The notes: generated by a model not told the origin, from the letters alone. Shown: positions 34,743-43,620, counted from the stretch's first letter. The stretch: DNA of 64,000 nucleotides from Nocardioides sp. URHA0020 (GCF_000620705.1 NZ_KK211166.1:124001-188000); one strand, 5' to 3'. Numbers and translations: made by a program.

Positions 34743-36371
34743 TCAGCCCAGGTAGGGGTAGCGGTAGTCGGTGGGCGGCACGAACGTCTCCTTGATCGAC
34801 CGCGGGCTGGTCCACCGGAGCAGGTTGACCGCGGCACCGGCCTTGTCGTTGGTGCCGGACGCCCGGCCACCGCCGAAGGGCTGCTGACCGACGACGGCGC
34901 CGGTGGGCTTGTCGTTGATGTAGAAGTTGCCGGCCGCGAAGCGCAGCTCCGCCTGGGCCCACGCGATCGCCCGGCGGTCCTGGGCGATGATCGAGCCGGT
35001 CAGGGCGTACGGCGCGATCGACTCCATCGCGAGCACGACCCGCTCGAAGTCGGCGTCCTCGTAGACGTGGACGGCCAGGATCGGCCCGAAGTACTCGGTC
35101 GTGAACATCTCGTCGGTGGGGTCGCCGCCCTCGACCACGGTCGGGCTGACGAAGTAGCCGACCGAGTCGTCGAGCGTGCCGCCCACGAGGATGTCCAGCT
35201 TGCGCGAGCGCTTGGCGCGGTCGACGGCCTTCTGGTGCTTGGCGAAGGCCCGGTCGTCGATGACCGCGCCCATGAAGTTGGTGAAGTCGGTCGGGTCGCC
35301 GATGGTGATCGACTCGATCTCGGAGAGGAACGAGTCCTTCATCCTCTTCCACACCGAGCGGGCGACGTAGGCCCGCGAGGCGGCCGAGCACTTCTGGCCC
35401 TGGAACTCGAAGGCACCGCGGATCATCGCGGTCCGCACGACGTCGGGGTCCGCCGACGGGTGGGCGACGATGAAGTCCTTCCCGCCGGTCTCGCCGACGA
35501 TGCGCGGGTAGGCGCGGTAGCTCTCGATGTTGTTGCCGACCTCGCGCCACAGGTGCTGGAAGGTCGGCGTCGATCCGGTGAAGTGGATGCCGGCGAGGTC
35601 CGGGCTGGCGAGCGCGACCTTGGAGACCTCGAGGCCGTCGCCGGGGAGCATGTTGATGACGCCGGGCGGCATCCCGGCCTCCTCGAGCAGCTCCATCGTC
35701 AGCGACGCGGCGAGCTGCTGGGTGGGCGACGGCTTCCAGATCACGGTGTTGCCCATCAGCGCGGGAGCCGTGGGCAGGTTGCCGGCGATCGCGGTGAAGT
35801 TGAAGGGCGTGATCGCGTAGACGAAGCCCTCGAGCGGGCGGTGGTCGGTGCGGTTCCAGACGCCGGGGCTGTTGGCGATCGGCTGGTCGGCGAGGATCTC
35901 GCGCCCGTAGGTGACGTTGTAGCGCCAGAAGTCGATGAGCTCGCAGGCCGAGTCGATCTCCGCCTGGTACGGCGTCTTCGACTGACCGAGCACGGTGGCC
36001 GCGTTGAGGCGCTGGCGCCAGGGACCGGCCAGCAGGTCGGCCGCCTTGAGCAGGACGGCCGCGCGATCGTCGTACGACATCGCGCGCCAGCCGGGCGCGG
36101 CGTCGGCCGCGGCCTTGACCGCGGCGCGGGCGTCGGCCTGCGTGGAGTTCTTCAGGACACCCAGCACGTGCTGGTGGTCGTGCGGCTGGACGACCTTGAT
36201 CTCTTCGCCGCCACCGGCCTTGCGGCGCCCGCCGATGTGCGCCTTGAGGTCCTTCTGCTTCCGCTCCAGCTTCTCGATCTCGACGAGCAGCTCCGCACGC
36301 TCGGCAGAGCCGGGCGCATAGTTGAGAACGGTCTCGTTGATCGGGGCGGGAGGAGTGGTGACGGCGTCCAT
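34743..36371 (-). CDS. pruA: L-glutamate gamma-semialdehyde (P5C) dehydrogenase
   Basis: 542 residues from ATG 36371, the length of stand-alone P5CDH. Aldehyde dehydrogenase marks: FNFTAIAGNLPTAPALMGNT, FTGSTPTFQHLW, general-base Glu in VGETGGKDF, catalytic Cys in GAFEFQGQKCSAASRAYV, and the C-terminal GQQPFGGGRASGTNDKAG. Oxidises glutamate semialdehyde from proline to glutamate with NAD. The proline dehydrogenase partner is not in the window. Its glutamate product is the substrate of the dehydrogenase 1.6 kb away. Confidence 0.96.
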   Translation of the reverse strand: MDAVTTPPAPINETVLNYAPGSAERAELLVEIEKLERKQKDLKAHIGGRRKAGGGEEIKVVQPHDHQHVLGVLKNSTQADARAAVKAAADAAPGWRAMSYDDRAAVLLKAADLLAGPWRQRLNAATVLGQSKTPYQAEIDSACELIDFWRYNVTYGREILADQPIANSPGVWNRTDHRPLEGFVYAITPFNFTAIAGNLPTAPALMGNTVIWKPSPTQQLAASLTMELLEEAGMPPGVINMLPGDGLEVSKVALASPDLAGIHFTGSTPTFQHLWREVGNNIESYRAYPRIVGETGGKDFIVAHPSADPDVVRTAMIRGAFEFQGQKCSAASRAYVARSVWKRMKDSFLSEIESITIGDPTDFTNFMGAVIDDRAFAKHQKAVDRAKRSRKLDILVGGTLDDSVGYFVSPTVVEGGDPTDEMFTTEYFGPILAVHVYEDADFERVVLAMESIAPYALTGSIIAQDRRAIAWAQAELRFAAGNFYINDKPTGAVVGQQPFGGGRASGTNDKAGAAVNLLRWTSPRSIKETFVPPTDYRYPYLG

Positions 36372-36415
36372 GCTTGCGATGCTCTCACTCCCGGTCGTGG
36401 GCCCCAAACCGGTCG

Positions 36416-36763
36416 CTAGAGGAGGTGCGGGATCTCCGCGATCGCGTACCACCCGAGGTCCTCGTCGGGATCGGCGTCGGCCGGGCGGTCGGCCTCGTCG
36501 GCGTGCACCGCGACGATCCGTCGCAGCGGGATCGTCCAGCCCGTCTCCGGCTCCTTCTCCAGCTCGGCCACGACGACGACCCGACGACCGCCGCCGTCCA
36601 GCAGCGCGGACGAGGCGTCGGCGGCGGTCATCAGCGCGGCGTACTCCCCCTCCTCGCTGTCGTCGGGGGCGAGCACGGCGTCGTCGGTGACGGTGAGCTC
36701 GCCCGAGGAGTGCAGCTCGGCCAGCAGGGCGACGGTGAGCGGGACGTAGACCCGGGTGGTCAT
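36416..36763 (-). CDS. Conserved actinobacterial protein (DUF6912-like)
   Basis: 115 residues; ATG overlaps the acyltransferase stop (ATGA). Begins MTTRVYVPLTVALLAELHSSGEL, carries an acidic stretch EEGEYAALMTAADASSALL, and ends DEDLGWYAIAEIPHLL. This pattern is shared by a small actinobacterial family of unknown function. No catalytic motif is visible; cytoplasmic by composition (very acidic). Confidence 0.65.
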   Translation of the reverse strand: MTTRVYVPLTVALLAELHSSGELTVTDDAVLAPDDSEEGEYAALMTAADASSALLDGGGRRVVVVAELEKEPETGWTIPLRRIVAVHADEADRPADADPDEDLGWYAIAEIPHLL

Positions 36764-38208
36764 GACTTCTCCGGGGTCCGGCGCTTGCGGCGACCGCGCG
36801 GTGCACGGTTGCGGCTGGGCGAGGCCGAGTCGACGAGCTCGTCGAGCGCCTCGCGCACGCACTGCCCGATCAGGTCGGCGTCGGGCAGCATCACGCGGTC
36901 GGCGTTGAAGCCGTAGAAGACCGACCCGTCGTACGACGTCACGCCGATCGCCAGCGGCCGCCCCTCGAAGAGCGGCGGCACGGGGTAGGTGGCGACCATC
37001 CGGGCGCCCGCGGCGTACAGCGGCGCCTGCGGACCCGGGACGTTGGTCACGCAGAGCTGGTAGCCCTTGCGGCGCTCGGCGCCGGCCACCCGCGCTCCCA
37101 GGGCGTGGAAGGTCGCCGGAGCGAAGCCGGCCATCCCCGCGAGCCGCGACGCCGGGATGCTGCGGCCGGTCTCCTTGTGGGCGAGGAAGGAGTACGACAC
37201 CTGGTGCAGCCGCACGAGCGGGCTGGCCTCGCCCACGGGCAGGTCGACGAAGTGCGCGGCGATCTGGCTGCCGAGCGAGGTGGGCTCGAGCTCGTCGTCG
37301 ATCACCGAGACCGGCACCAGCGCCCGGATCCTCCGGATGCCCCGCATCGACTCCCCCCGGGTCATCAGCCAGGCCCGCAGGCCGCCGGTGATCGCCGCGA
37401 GCACCACGTCGTTGACCGTGCCGCCGTGGGCCTCGCGCACCTTGCGGTGGTCGGCGAGGTCGGTCCGGACGGTCACCACGCTGCGCTGCTGCGAGAGCGG
37501 CCCGATGATCGGCGAGTCGGAGCGCGGCGTCCGGTTGGTGAGCGCGTCGACGACCCGGCCGGTCGTCCGGGCGCCGGCCGCCGCGCCCCTCACGACGGCG
37601 CCGGTCGTCGTCCGCACCGTGTCGACGACCACGTCGGTGTCCGTCGCGGAGTCCTTGACCGCCCCGGCCATCAGCGAGAAGGGCGACAGCGAGCGACGCG
37701 GGCGCCAGTCGTCGGAGCCCAGCTCCTTGGGCTCCGCGCTCGTGTCGAGCAGCACCTGACCGAGGTCGACGGTGTCGATGCCGTCGACGAGCACGTTGTG
37801 GGACTTGCTGAGCAGCGCGACCTGGCCGTCGGCGAGGCCCTCGATGACGTACACCTCCCACAGCGGCCGGCTGCGGTCGAGCGGGCGCGAGACGATGCGG
37901 GAGACCAGCTCGCGGAGCTGGTCGAGGCTGCCGGGACGCGGCAGCGCGGAGCGGCGTACGTGGAAGCCGATGTCGAAGTGCTCGTCGTCCACCCACACCG
38001 GGTTGGCGATCCGGCCGGGCACGACCTGGACGCGCTGGCGGTAGCGCGGGACGAAGGAGATCCGGTCCTGCACCAGCTCGACCAGGCGCGGGTAGTCGAA
38101 GCCGGAGGCACCGGGCTCGAAGATCTCCACCGTCGCGTTGTGCATCGGCGTGGAGGGCGACTCCTCGGCGAGCAGGGCCACGTCGCGCGGGCGAAGCCGC
38201 TCACTCAT
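36760..38208 (-). CDS. WS/DGAT-family O-acyltransferase with altered active-site motif
   Basis: 482 residues from ATG 38208. N-terminal domain with MHNATVEIFEPG, PLWEVYVIEGLADGQVAL, then C-terminal NDVVLAAITGGLRAWL and CVTNVPGPQAPLYAAG, all typical of wax ester synthase/diacylglycerol acyltransferases. The catalytic HHxxxDG reads SHNVLVDG: the second His is Asn. In Acinetobacter AtfA that His is the more critical one, so this protein may have another substrate, lower activity or a non-catalytic role. Confidence 0.85.
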   Translation of the reverse strand: MSERLRPRDVALLAEESPSTPMHNATVEIFEPGASGFDYPRLVELVQDRISFVPRYRQRVQVVPGRIANPVWVDDEHFDIGFHVRRSALPRPGSLDQLRELVSRIVSRPLDRSRPLWEVYVIEGLADGQVALLSKSHNVLVDGIDTVDLGQVLLDTSAEPKELGSDDWRPRRSLSPFSLMAGAVKDSATDTDVVVDTVRTTTGAVVRGAAAGARTTGRVVDALTNRTPRSDSPIIGPLSQQRSVVTVRTDLADHRKVREAHGGTVNDVVLAAITGGLRAWLMTRGESMRGIRRIRALVPVSVIDDELEPTSLGSQIAAHFVDLPVGEASPLVRLHQVSYSFLAHKETGRSIPASRLAGMAGFAPATFHALGARVAGAERRKGYQLCVTNVPGPQAPLYAAGARMVATYPVPPLFEGRPLAIGVTSYDGSVFYGFNADRVMLPDADLIGQCVREALDELVDSASPSRNRAPRGRRKRRTPEKS

Positions 38209-38336
38209 CCGCTGCCCTTTCGTCTCCGCCGACCTTCCGAGGGGTCGCGCTGCCGGCACTTGGTGCCACGTGGGATTCTGACAGACGTCATCGTCGGTAG
38301 GTCCGCCCTGCCCGGAACAGACGGGAAGGATCCACC

Positions 38337-38702
38337 ATGCGTCGTACCCTCGCGGCCGCTGCCGTCGTGCTGGCGACTCTTACCCTCACCACCGCGTGCG
38401 GTGACTCGGACAGCCCGTCGGACGCGGGCTCGTCCGACCCGAAGGTCATCACGGTGACCTTCGACGGCGACGCGGTGACCCCGAGCGGCGAGCGGGTGGA
38501 GGTCGCCTCGGGTCAGGACATCGAGCTCGACGTGACCGCGGACAAGGCCGGCGAGATCCACGTGCACTCCTCGCCCGAGCAGGAGCTCGAGTACGAGGCC
38601 GGCGAGTCCACCGTGACGATCACGGGCATCGACCAGCCGGGCACCGTCGACGTCGAGTCGCACACGCTGGACAAGGTCATCGTCCAGCTCGAAGTGCGCT
38701 GA
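38337..38702 (+). CDS. Cupredoxin-like lipoprotein
   Basis: 121 residues from ATG 38337 (GGGAAGGA upstream). Signal peptide with lipobox LTTAC (Cys21), a Ser/Asp linker, then about 90 residues of beta strands (VITVTFDGDAVTPSGERVEV ... AGEIHVHSSPEQELEY). The family resembles cupredoxin-like periplasmic domains, but a Cys-Met-His-His copper set is not evident; His residues in HVHSS and ESHTLDK could bind metal. Twelve bases upstream of the membrane protein gene, so probably co-expressed. Confidence 0.7.
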   Translation: MRRTLAAAAVVLATLTLTTACGDSDSPSDAGSSDPKVITVTFDGDAVTPSGERVEVASGQDIELDVTADKAGEIHVHSSPEQELEYEAGESTVTITGIDQPGTVDVESHTLDKVIVQLEVR

Positions 38703-38714
38703 CGGCCGGCCGAG

Positions 38715-40043
38715 GTGTCACCCGACGGCAGCACGCTCGCCCACGGCATCGGCGGCGCCAAGGACCTCCCGATCTCCCCGGAGCTGGCGATCGCGGGAGC
38801 GACCGCCGCCCTGGTGATCTCCTTCACCGTCCTGGCGGTCGCCTGGCGCACGCCGCGCTACGACGCCACGACCTCCGGTCGACCCGCGCCGGCCCGGCTG
38901 GGCGCGGTCGTCGACTCCACCGGGTGGCGCGTGCTGTGGCGGGTCCTGGGCCTCGCGCTCTTCCTGTACGTCGGGACCGCCGCGATCCTCGGCAAGGACC
39001 TGGTGATCAACCCGCTCTTCGGGGTGTTCTACGTGTGGTGGTGGGTGGGACTGGTCCCGCTCTCGCTCCTCCTCGGACCGGTGTGGAAGGCGATCAGCCC
39101 GGTCCGCACGATCAACCTGGCCTTCGCGAAGGTCTCCGGCAGTGACCCCGAGCGCGGTGTCTTCACCTACCCCGAGCGGCTCGGACACTGGCCCGCCGTC
39201 CTCGGCCTCTTCGCGTTCGTCTGGCTCGAGCTGGTCTACCCGTACTCCACCGAGATCGGGCCGGTGCGGCTCTGGGCGGCGGCGTACGTCGCGGTGATGC
39301 TGGTCGGTGGCGCGCTCTTCGGCAACGTCTTCTACGAGCGGGCCGACCCGTTCGAGGTCTACTCCACGCTGGTGTCGCGGATGTCCGCCTGGGGCCGCCG
39401 CGACGGCGTGCTCGTGGTCCGCAGCCCGCTCGCCAACCTCGACACCACTCCGGCGCTGCCCGGACTGGTCGGCGTGGTCGCGGTGCTCTTCGGCAGCACG
39501 GCCTTCGACTCCTTCAAGGACTCCACGCGCTGGGTGCAGTTCGTCCAGGCCCGCGACGTGTCGCCGTACCTCCTGAACAACCTCGCCCTGCTCACCTTCT
39601 GCGTCGGCGTGGGGGCGATCTTCGCGGCCGGCACGATGCTCACCGGTCTCGGCGACGACCTCCAGCGCAGCCAGCTGCCCAACCTCTTCGCGCACTCGGT
39701 GGTGCCGATCGTCGTCGGCTACGTCATCGCGCACTACCTGAGCTACCTGGTCGAGGTCGGGCAGCTGACGCTGATCCAGCTGAGCGACCCGCTGAGCAAC
39801 GGCAGCAACCTGCTGGGCACCGGCAACCTCGACGTGAACTACTGGCTGAGCTATCACCCCACGCTGCTGGCCAACATCAAGGTGCTCGCGGTCGTCACCG
39901 GTCACGTGCTCGGCGTGGTCGCCGCGCACGACCGCGCGATCCGGATCCTGCCGCCGCGCCACCAGCTGACCGGTCAGCTGCCGCTGCTCGCGGCGATGAT
40001 CGCGTTCACCGTCGGCGGGCTCTACCTGCTGTTCGCCGCCTGA
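38715..40043 (+). CDS. Polytopic membrane protein (annotated elsewhere as fenitrothion hydrolase-like)
   Basis: 442 residues from GTG 38715 with roughly ten helices. Begins LAHGIGGAKDLPISPELAIA, the start shared by a broad actinobacterial membrane family; some members carry the name of a fenitrothion hydrolase (FedB). Conserved aromatic stretch NPLFGVFYVWWWVGLVPLS and PYSTEIGPVRLWAAAYVAVM. No hydrolase motif is apparent, so the enzyme name should not be copied. The preceding cupredoxin-like lipoprotein suggests a metal or redox role in the membrane (inference). Confidence 0.65.
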   Translation: MSPDGSTLAHGIGGAKDLPISPELAIAGATAALVISFTVLAVAWRTPRYDATTSGRPAPARLGAVVDSTGWRVLWRVLGLALFLYVGTAAILGKDLVINPLFGVFYVWWWVGLVPLSLLLGPVWKAISPVRTINLAFAKVSGSDPERGVFTYPERLGHWPAVLGLFAFVWLELVYPYSTEIGPVRLWAAAYVAVMLVGGALFGNVFYERADPFEVYSTLVSRMSAWGRRDGVLVVRSPLANLDTTPALPGLVGVVAVLFGSTAFDSFKDSTRWVQFVQARDVSPYLLNNLALLTFCVGVGAIFAAGTMLTGLGDDLQRSQLPNLFAHSVVPIVVGYVIAHYLSYLVEVGQLTLIQLSDPLSNGSNLLGTGNLDVNYWLSYHPTLLANIKVLAVVTGHVLGVVAAHDRAIRILPPRHQLTGQLPLLAAMIAFTVGGLYLLFAA

Positions 40044-40069
40044 CAGCTGCTGGCCCCTGCTGGAGGCTG

Positions 40070-40813
40070 CTACACGGCCGTCGGGCCGGCCGCGATCCCG
40101 GCGTGCCACGGCTCGCTGGCGGCGGCCACCAGGTCCTCCTCGACGACGTCGGCGAGGATCACGGCGGCGGCTCGCAGCCGGGTGGCCCGGAAGACGGGGC
40201 TGCGCCGTACGGTCGCGCTCGAGACGGCGGTGACCCGGGTGACCATCCGCAGCGCGGACTGACGGCCGGTGACGGCGGCGGTGGCGAGGAACGTGTCGGC
40301 GATGCCGTCCCAGTAAAGCTCCGGGCGGGCGATCCACGCCTCCGTCACCGCCCGGACCCGGCGGGCACTGCCCGTGAAGTCGGCGATGCCGTGGAGCACG
40401 TCGAGCACCTCGTCGTACGCCGGCCCGAACCCGAGCTCCTCCTCGGGACCGACCAGCTGGCGCAGCGGGCGCATGGTCTCGGTCGCGACCCCCGGCTGGA
40501 TCCAGCGCTCGAGGTGCAGCACGGTGGCGACGTCACAGAGCGCGTCGACGCCGTTGCGGTGCATCCGCTGCAGGCCGGGCATCAGGTCGAGGTAGTAGCG
40601 CACCAGGTTGGCCCGGACCCGGACCTGGCTCACCAGGAGGTCGGGGGGTGCGCCGGCGGGCAGCACGGTCGGGCTGACCGGGCCGCGCATCGTGCCGAGC
40701 ATCTCGAGCTCGACGCGCGACATCCGCGGCAGCAGCGCGGGGACGACCGAGCCCAGCAGCGGCGACACCGCAGGGGTGCGCCGCCCGTTCGGGTACAGCA
40801 GGCGCGCCTCCAT
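40070..40813 (-). CDS. Protein of unknown function downstream of TadZ-like gene
   Basis: 247 residues, mostly alpha-helical, no signal peptide or membrane helix. Sequence features: LLYPNGRRTPAVSPLLGSV, VRANLVRYYLDLMPGLQRMH, LGFGPAYDEVLDVLHGIADF, TAAVTGRQSALRMVTRVTAV. I do not recognise the family. It follows the TadZ-like gene on the same strand after a 105-base gap without an obvious terminator, so it may belong to the same pilus unit. Confidence 0.5.
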   Translation of the reverse strand: MEARLLYPNGRRTPAVSPLLGSVVPALLPRMSRVELEMLGTMRGPVSPTVLPAGAPPDLLVSQVRVRANLVRYYLDLMPGLQRMHRNGVDALCDVATVLHLERWIQPGVATETMRPLRQLVGPEEELGFGPAYDEVLDVLHGIADFTGSARRVRAVTEAWIARPELYWDGIADTFLATAAVTGRQSALRMVTRVTAVSSATVRRSPVFRATRLRAAAVILADVVEEDLVAAASEPWHAGIAAGPTAV

Positions 40814-40918
40814 CTCGGCGGCCGCCGGCTCCAGGTCATCAAGTTCCCACAGAGGAAGGTTCGGCCGTCGCGGCCCGCGCCTGAGGGATCCGGGCGGGTG
40901 GCTTTGTCCCGTCGGCCC

Positions 40919-42133
40919 TCAGCCGACGGTCGGGAGCAGCCCGTCGGTGAGGCGGGCGACGGCGCGACCGAGGTCGGAGTCCCCCACCTCGACGAGGGTG
41001 CGCCCCGAGACCAGGGCGCGGTCGACGGTCGGCTGGTCGTCCGGGAGGAAGTGCACGGCGCTGGGGCGCGCGAACTCCGAGACCATCGCGACGATCTCCC
41101 GCTCGGTCCAGCCGAGGGTGGGTCGCATCCGGTTGACCACGACCTGGACGGGACGGCCGCCGCGCCGCTCCCGGAGCTCCACCAGCGCACGCGCCAGTCG
41201 GGACAGCCCGACCGGGTCGGCGCCACCGACGACGAGCACGTCGTCCGCCGCGTCCAGCGCGTCCATCGTCATCTGGTTGCGACCCGGCCGGCCGCTCAGG
41301 TCGGGCACCGTGTCCTCCTCGATGCTGAAGCCGGTGTCGACCACCACCTCGGCCCCGGTGCTCACCAACGACAGCAGGTGCTCGAGGGTGCCGGCCCGGA
41401 TCTCGACCCAGCGGTCGGCGCGGGGCAGTCCCGTCACGACGCTCAGGTGCTGGTCGAGCCCACGCTGCACCGAGCCCAGCCGCTGCTCGAGCTGGCCGGC
41501 CGCATCGAGGCGGACCGCGGCGAGCAGTCCGGAGACCTCGTCGAGGATCCCGAGCTGCTGCGCGATCGCCCCGCCGTACGGGTCGGCGTCGACGAGCACG
41601 ACCCGCCGTCGGCGCCGCCCGATCTCGGCGGCGACGGCCGCGGCGAGGGTGGTGCGGCCCGATCCGGCCGGTCCCCAGACGGCGACGACCCGGCCGGCGA
41701 CCGCCGCGGTGCGCTGGACCGGCGGACCATCCGGAGCCGGCTCGGCGGGACGGCGTACGACGGTCTGCGGCCGGTCGTCGGCGCAGATCGCGTCGGCCAG
41801 CGTGTCGAGCCGGTCGTCGGGCACCACCACCGGGATGCCGACCCGTCCTGCGCGCAGCCGGCCCCCGTCGAGCGTGGCCCCGCTGGAGGCGATGGCCACG
41901 GCGCGGACGGCGTGCGCGCGGAGGTGGTCGACGGCCGCGCGGTCCAGGCCGGGCGCGTCCAGGCCGACGACCGCCACGTCGGCCTGCCCGGCAGTCGCGG
42001 CGGCGAGCAGGTCGTCGACGTCGACGCACCGTTTGAGCACGACGATGCGGGGGTGGTCGCTCATCAACCTGAGCGCCTCGGGCTCCCATGCCGCCCCGGA
42101 GGCGACGATCAGGACGACGACCCGCTCCGCCAT
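40919..42133 (-). CDS. tadZ: TadZ/CpaE-like MinD-family ATPase
   Basis: 404 residues. N-terminal receiver-like domain (5-115) without a usable phospho-Asp arrangement, then a MinD/ParA ATPase: deviant Walker A VWGPAGSGRTTLAA, VLVDADPYGG, and VVVDTGFSIEED. The ParA-type K-G-G-x-G-K-T is altered (GPAGSGRT; Arg for Lys), as is common in CpaE/TadZ. TadZ places pilus machinery at a cell pole or site. It is 35 kb from the tadABC operon. The start at 42133 is three bases past the CpaB-like stop. Confidence 0.8.
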   Translation of the reverse strand: MAERVVVLIVASGAAWEPEALRLMSDHPRIVVLKRCVDVDDLLAAATAGQADVAVVGLDAPGLDRAAVDHLRAHAVRAVAIASSGATLDGGRLRAGRVGIPVVVPDDRLDTLADAICADDRPQTVVRRPAEPAPDGPPVQRTAAVAGRVVAVWGPAGSGRTTLAAAVAAEIGRRRRRVVLVDADPYGGAIAQQLGILDEVSGLLAAVRLDAAGQLEQRLGSVQRGLDQHLSVVTGLPRADRWVEIRAGTLEHLLSLVSTGAEVVVDTGFSIEEDTVPDLSGRPGRNQMTMDALDAADDVLVVGGADPVGLSRLARALVELRERRGGRPVQVVVNRMRPTLGWTEREIVAMVSEFARPSAVHFLPDDQPTVDRALVSGRTLVEVGDSDLGRAVARLTDGLLPTVG

Positions 42134-42135
42134 GC

Positions 42136-42849
42136 TCAGCCCCGGCGCACCACGGTGAGCAACGGGCTCTCCAGGGAGGCGACCGCCGCGAAGTACGCCG
42201 CGGCGTCGTCCTGCGGGACGGCCAGCACCAGCTGACGACGCCCGGTGGCGCCACCGAACCCGTCGTCCGCGCTGGGGGCGTCGACGACGGTCGCCTCGGT
42301 CAGCACCGGGCTGCCCGGTGCGGCCGTCTGCTTGGCTCCTCGAGCCGGGTCGCCCACGAGGTAGACGTCCACGACCGACCCGGAGTGCACGGCCGGCGGG
42401 ACCTGCTCGGACTCGACAGCCACCGGCAGCTCCACCGTGTCGGCCTGCTGGTCGGCAGCACCCACCGCTCCGCGCGGGAGCAGCTCGCCGGCGCCGACCC
42501 CGCGGACCAGCCGCAGCTCGCCCGGCAGGGTGTCGTCGACGCGGTAGTAGCCGGCGAGGTCGGAGGACTCGGCGAACCGCACGCGGTGCACCACCAGGTC
42601 GTCCTCGCTGAGTGCGGCGCCCGGCCCCGCGTCGGCGGCCACCGCCCACACCGCGACGGTGTCGTCGGCGGCCGCCAGCAGCCGCGCACCGGCCACGACC
42701 GAGACGGCGACGATCAGGAGACCCACCCAGAGCCGGAGGTCACGCCACCCCGGCGTCGTGGCCCGTGCCGCCGGCGGCACGGGCGTCGCCGCCCGAGCAC
42801 CGGCCCGGCGACCGGTGTCCGGGTCGTCGTGCCTGACCCCGAGACTCAC
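42136..42849 (-). CDS. cpaB: CpaB/RcpC-like pilus assembly protein (SAF domain)
   Basis: 237 residues from GTG 42849. One N-terminal helix (about 37-55, LWVGLLIVAVSVVAGARLLA) follows a basic cytoplasmic segment. A SAF domain is next (VWAVAADAGPGAALSEDDLVV ... LRLVRGVGAGELLPRGAV; only parts quoted), and then a beta-rich region (VPPAVHSGSVVDVYLVGDPA). CpaB/RcpC proteins are envelope components of the Flp pilus. Forms an operon with the TadZ-like gene and is divergent from an HTH gene. Confidence 0.8.
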   Translation of the reverse strand: MSLGVRHDDPDTGRRAGARAATPVPPAARATTPGWRDLRLWVGLLIVAVSVVAGARLLAAADDTVAVWAVAADAGPGAALSEDDLVVHRVRFAESSDLAGYYRVDDTLPGELRLVRGVGAGELLPRGAVGAADQQADTVELPVAVESEQVPPAVHSGSVVDVYLVGDPARGAKQTAAPGSPVLTEATVVDAPSADDGFGGATGRRQLVLAVPQDDAAAYFAAVASLESPLLTVVRRG

Positions 42850-42939
42850 GACGACATGATCACCCCTGGGCGCTCGACCGAAACCCGCTCCTCCACAGGC
42901 GCGCGAGGCGCCGCGCGGGCCACCCAGCGAGGTGCGACG

Positions 42940-43185
42940 ATGGGACGCATGTCCGCGTCGCCCCGCTTCCTCACGCTCGCCGACGTCGCGGAGGTGCTCA
43001 ACACCTCCAGCGCGCAGGTCTACGCGCTCGTACGCCGGGGCGAGCTGGCGGCGATCAAGATCGGCGGCCGCGGCCAGTGGCGGGTCGAGGCAGCGCAGCT
43101 CGAGGAGTTCATCCAGCGGATGTACTCCGAGACGCGCACCTTCGTCGACGAGCATCCGTTCGTCGACGCCGAGCCCGAGGCGTAG
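42940..43185 (+). CDS. Small excisionase/MerR-type helix-turn-helix protein
   Basis: 81 residues. The domain is FLTLADVAEVLNTSSAQVYA (helix-turn-helix) followed by LVRRGELAAIKIGGRGQWRV and a short alpha tail. This is the excisionase-family DNA-binding fold (HTH_17), used in actinobacteria as a stand-alone regulator. GAGGTG lies upstream of ATG 42940; ATG 42949 is an alternative start. It is divergent from the cpaB/tadZ pair (90-base gap) and may control it. No integrase is nearby, so a phage origin is not supported. Confidence 0.8.
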   Translation: MGRMSASPRFLTLADVAEVLNTSSAQVYALVRRGELAAIKIGGRGQWRVEAAQLEEFIQRMYSETRTFVDEHPFVDAEPEA

Positions 43186-43190
43186 CTGCC

Positions 43191-43215
43191 CTCAGGCTCA
43201 GGCTCAGGCTCAGGC
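43191..43215. repeat. Hexanucleotide tandem repeat (CTCAGG, four copies)
   Basis: Four tandem copies of CTCAGG between two convergent stops. The DUF4193 stop codon lies inside the repeat, so copy-number change would alter its 3' end. Confidence 0.7.
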
Positions 43216-43506
43216 GCAGTCGCGGCAGAGGTCCACGCCCGGAGCGTCGCGCCGGGAGTTGTGCTGCACGAGGAAGCACGACGTACAGGTGAACTCGTCG
43301 GCCTGCTTGGGCGTGACCTCGATCGAGAGCGTCTCGTGCGAGAGATCCGCACCGGGCAGCTCATACGTGTCCGCGAGCTCGGCCTCGTCCTCGTCCACCT
43401 TGCCCGAGGTCTTATCCTGCTCGCCCGAGGTGAGGCGACGTGCCTCGAGGCTCTCTTCCTTCTGCTCGTCTTCAGTCTTGCGGGACGCGTCGTAGTCCGT
43501 AGCCAT
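43210..43506 (-). CDS. DUF4193 family zinc-ribbon protein
   Basis: 98 residues from ATG 43506 (GGAAGGA upstream). Acidic, Lys/Glu-rich N-terminal half (ATDYDASRKTEDEQKEESLE) then a C-terminal CTSCFLVQHNSRRDAPGVDL-CRDC unit, two CxxC pairs that should bind one zinc. Conserved across actinobacteria; role unknown, possibly transcription-related by analogy with small zinc-ribbon proteins. Ends exactly in a CTCAGG repeat. Confidence 0.88.
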   Translation of the reverse strand: MATDYDASRKTEDEQKEESLEARRLTSGEQDKTSGKVDEDEAELADTYELPGADLSHETLSIEVTPKQADEFTCTSCFLVQHNSRRDAPGVDLCRDCA

Positions 43507-43620
43507 ATGCAGTTCCTTCCGGGGCAGAGCGCGAACCATAGCCCCGTCCGGTGCAACAACCTGCAATCGCGGCGACGTCGACCCGTCCGCAGGCGTGCCG
43601 GCGTCGTACTCGAGAGCACC

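Noticed and set aside
42940..43185. Prophage or integrative element marked by the excisionase-like gene
   Set aside because: No integrase, att repeat, tRNA gene or phage genes nearby; stand-alone HTH_17 proteins are common chromosomal regulators.
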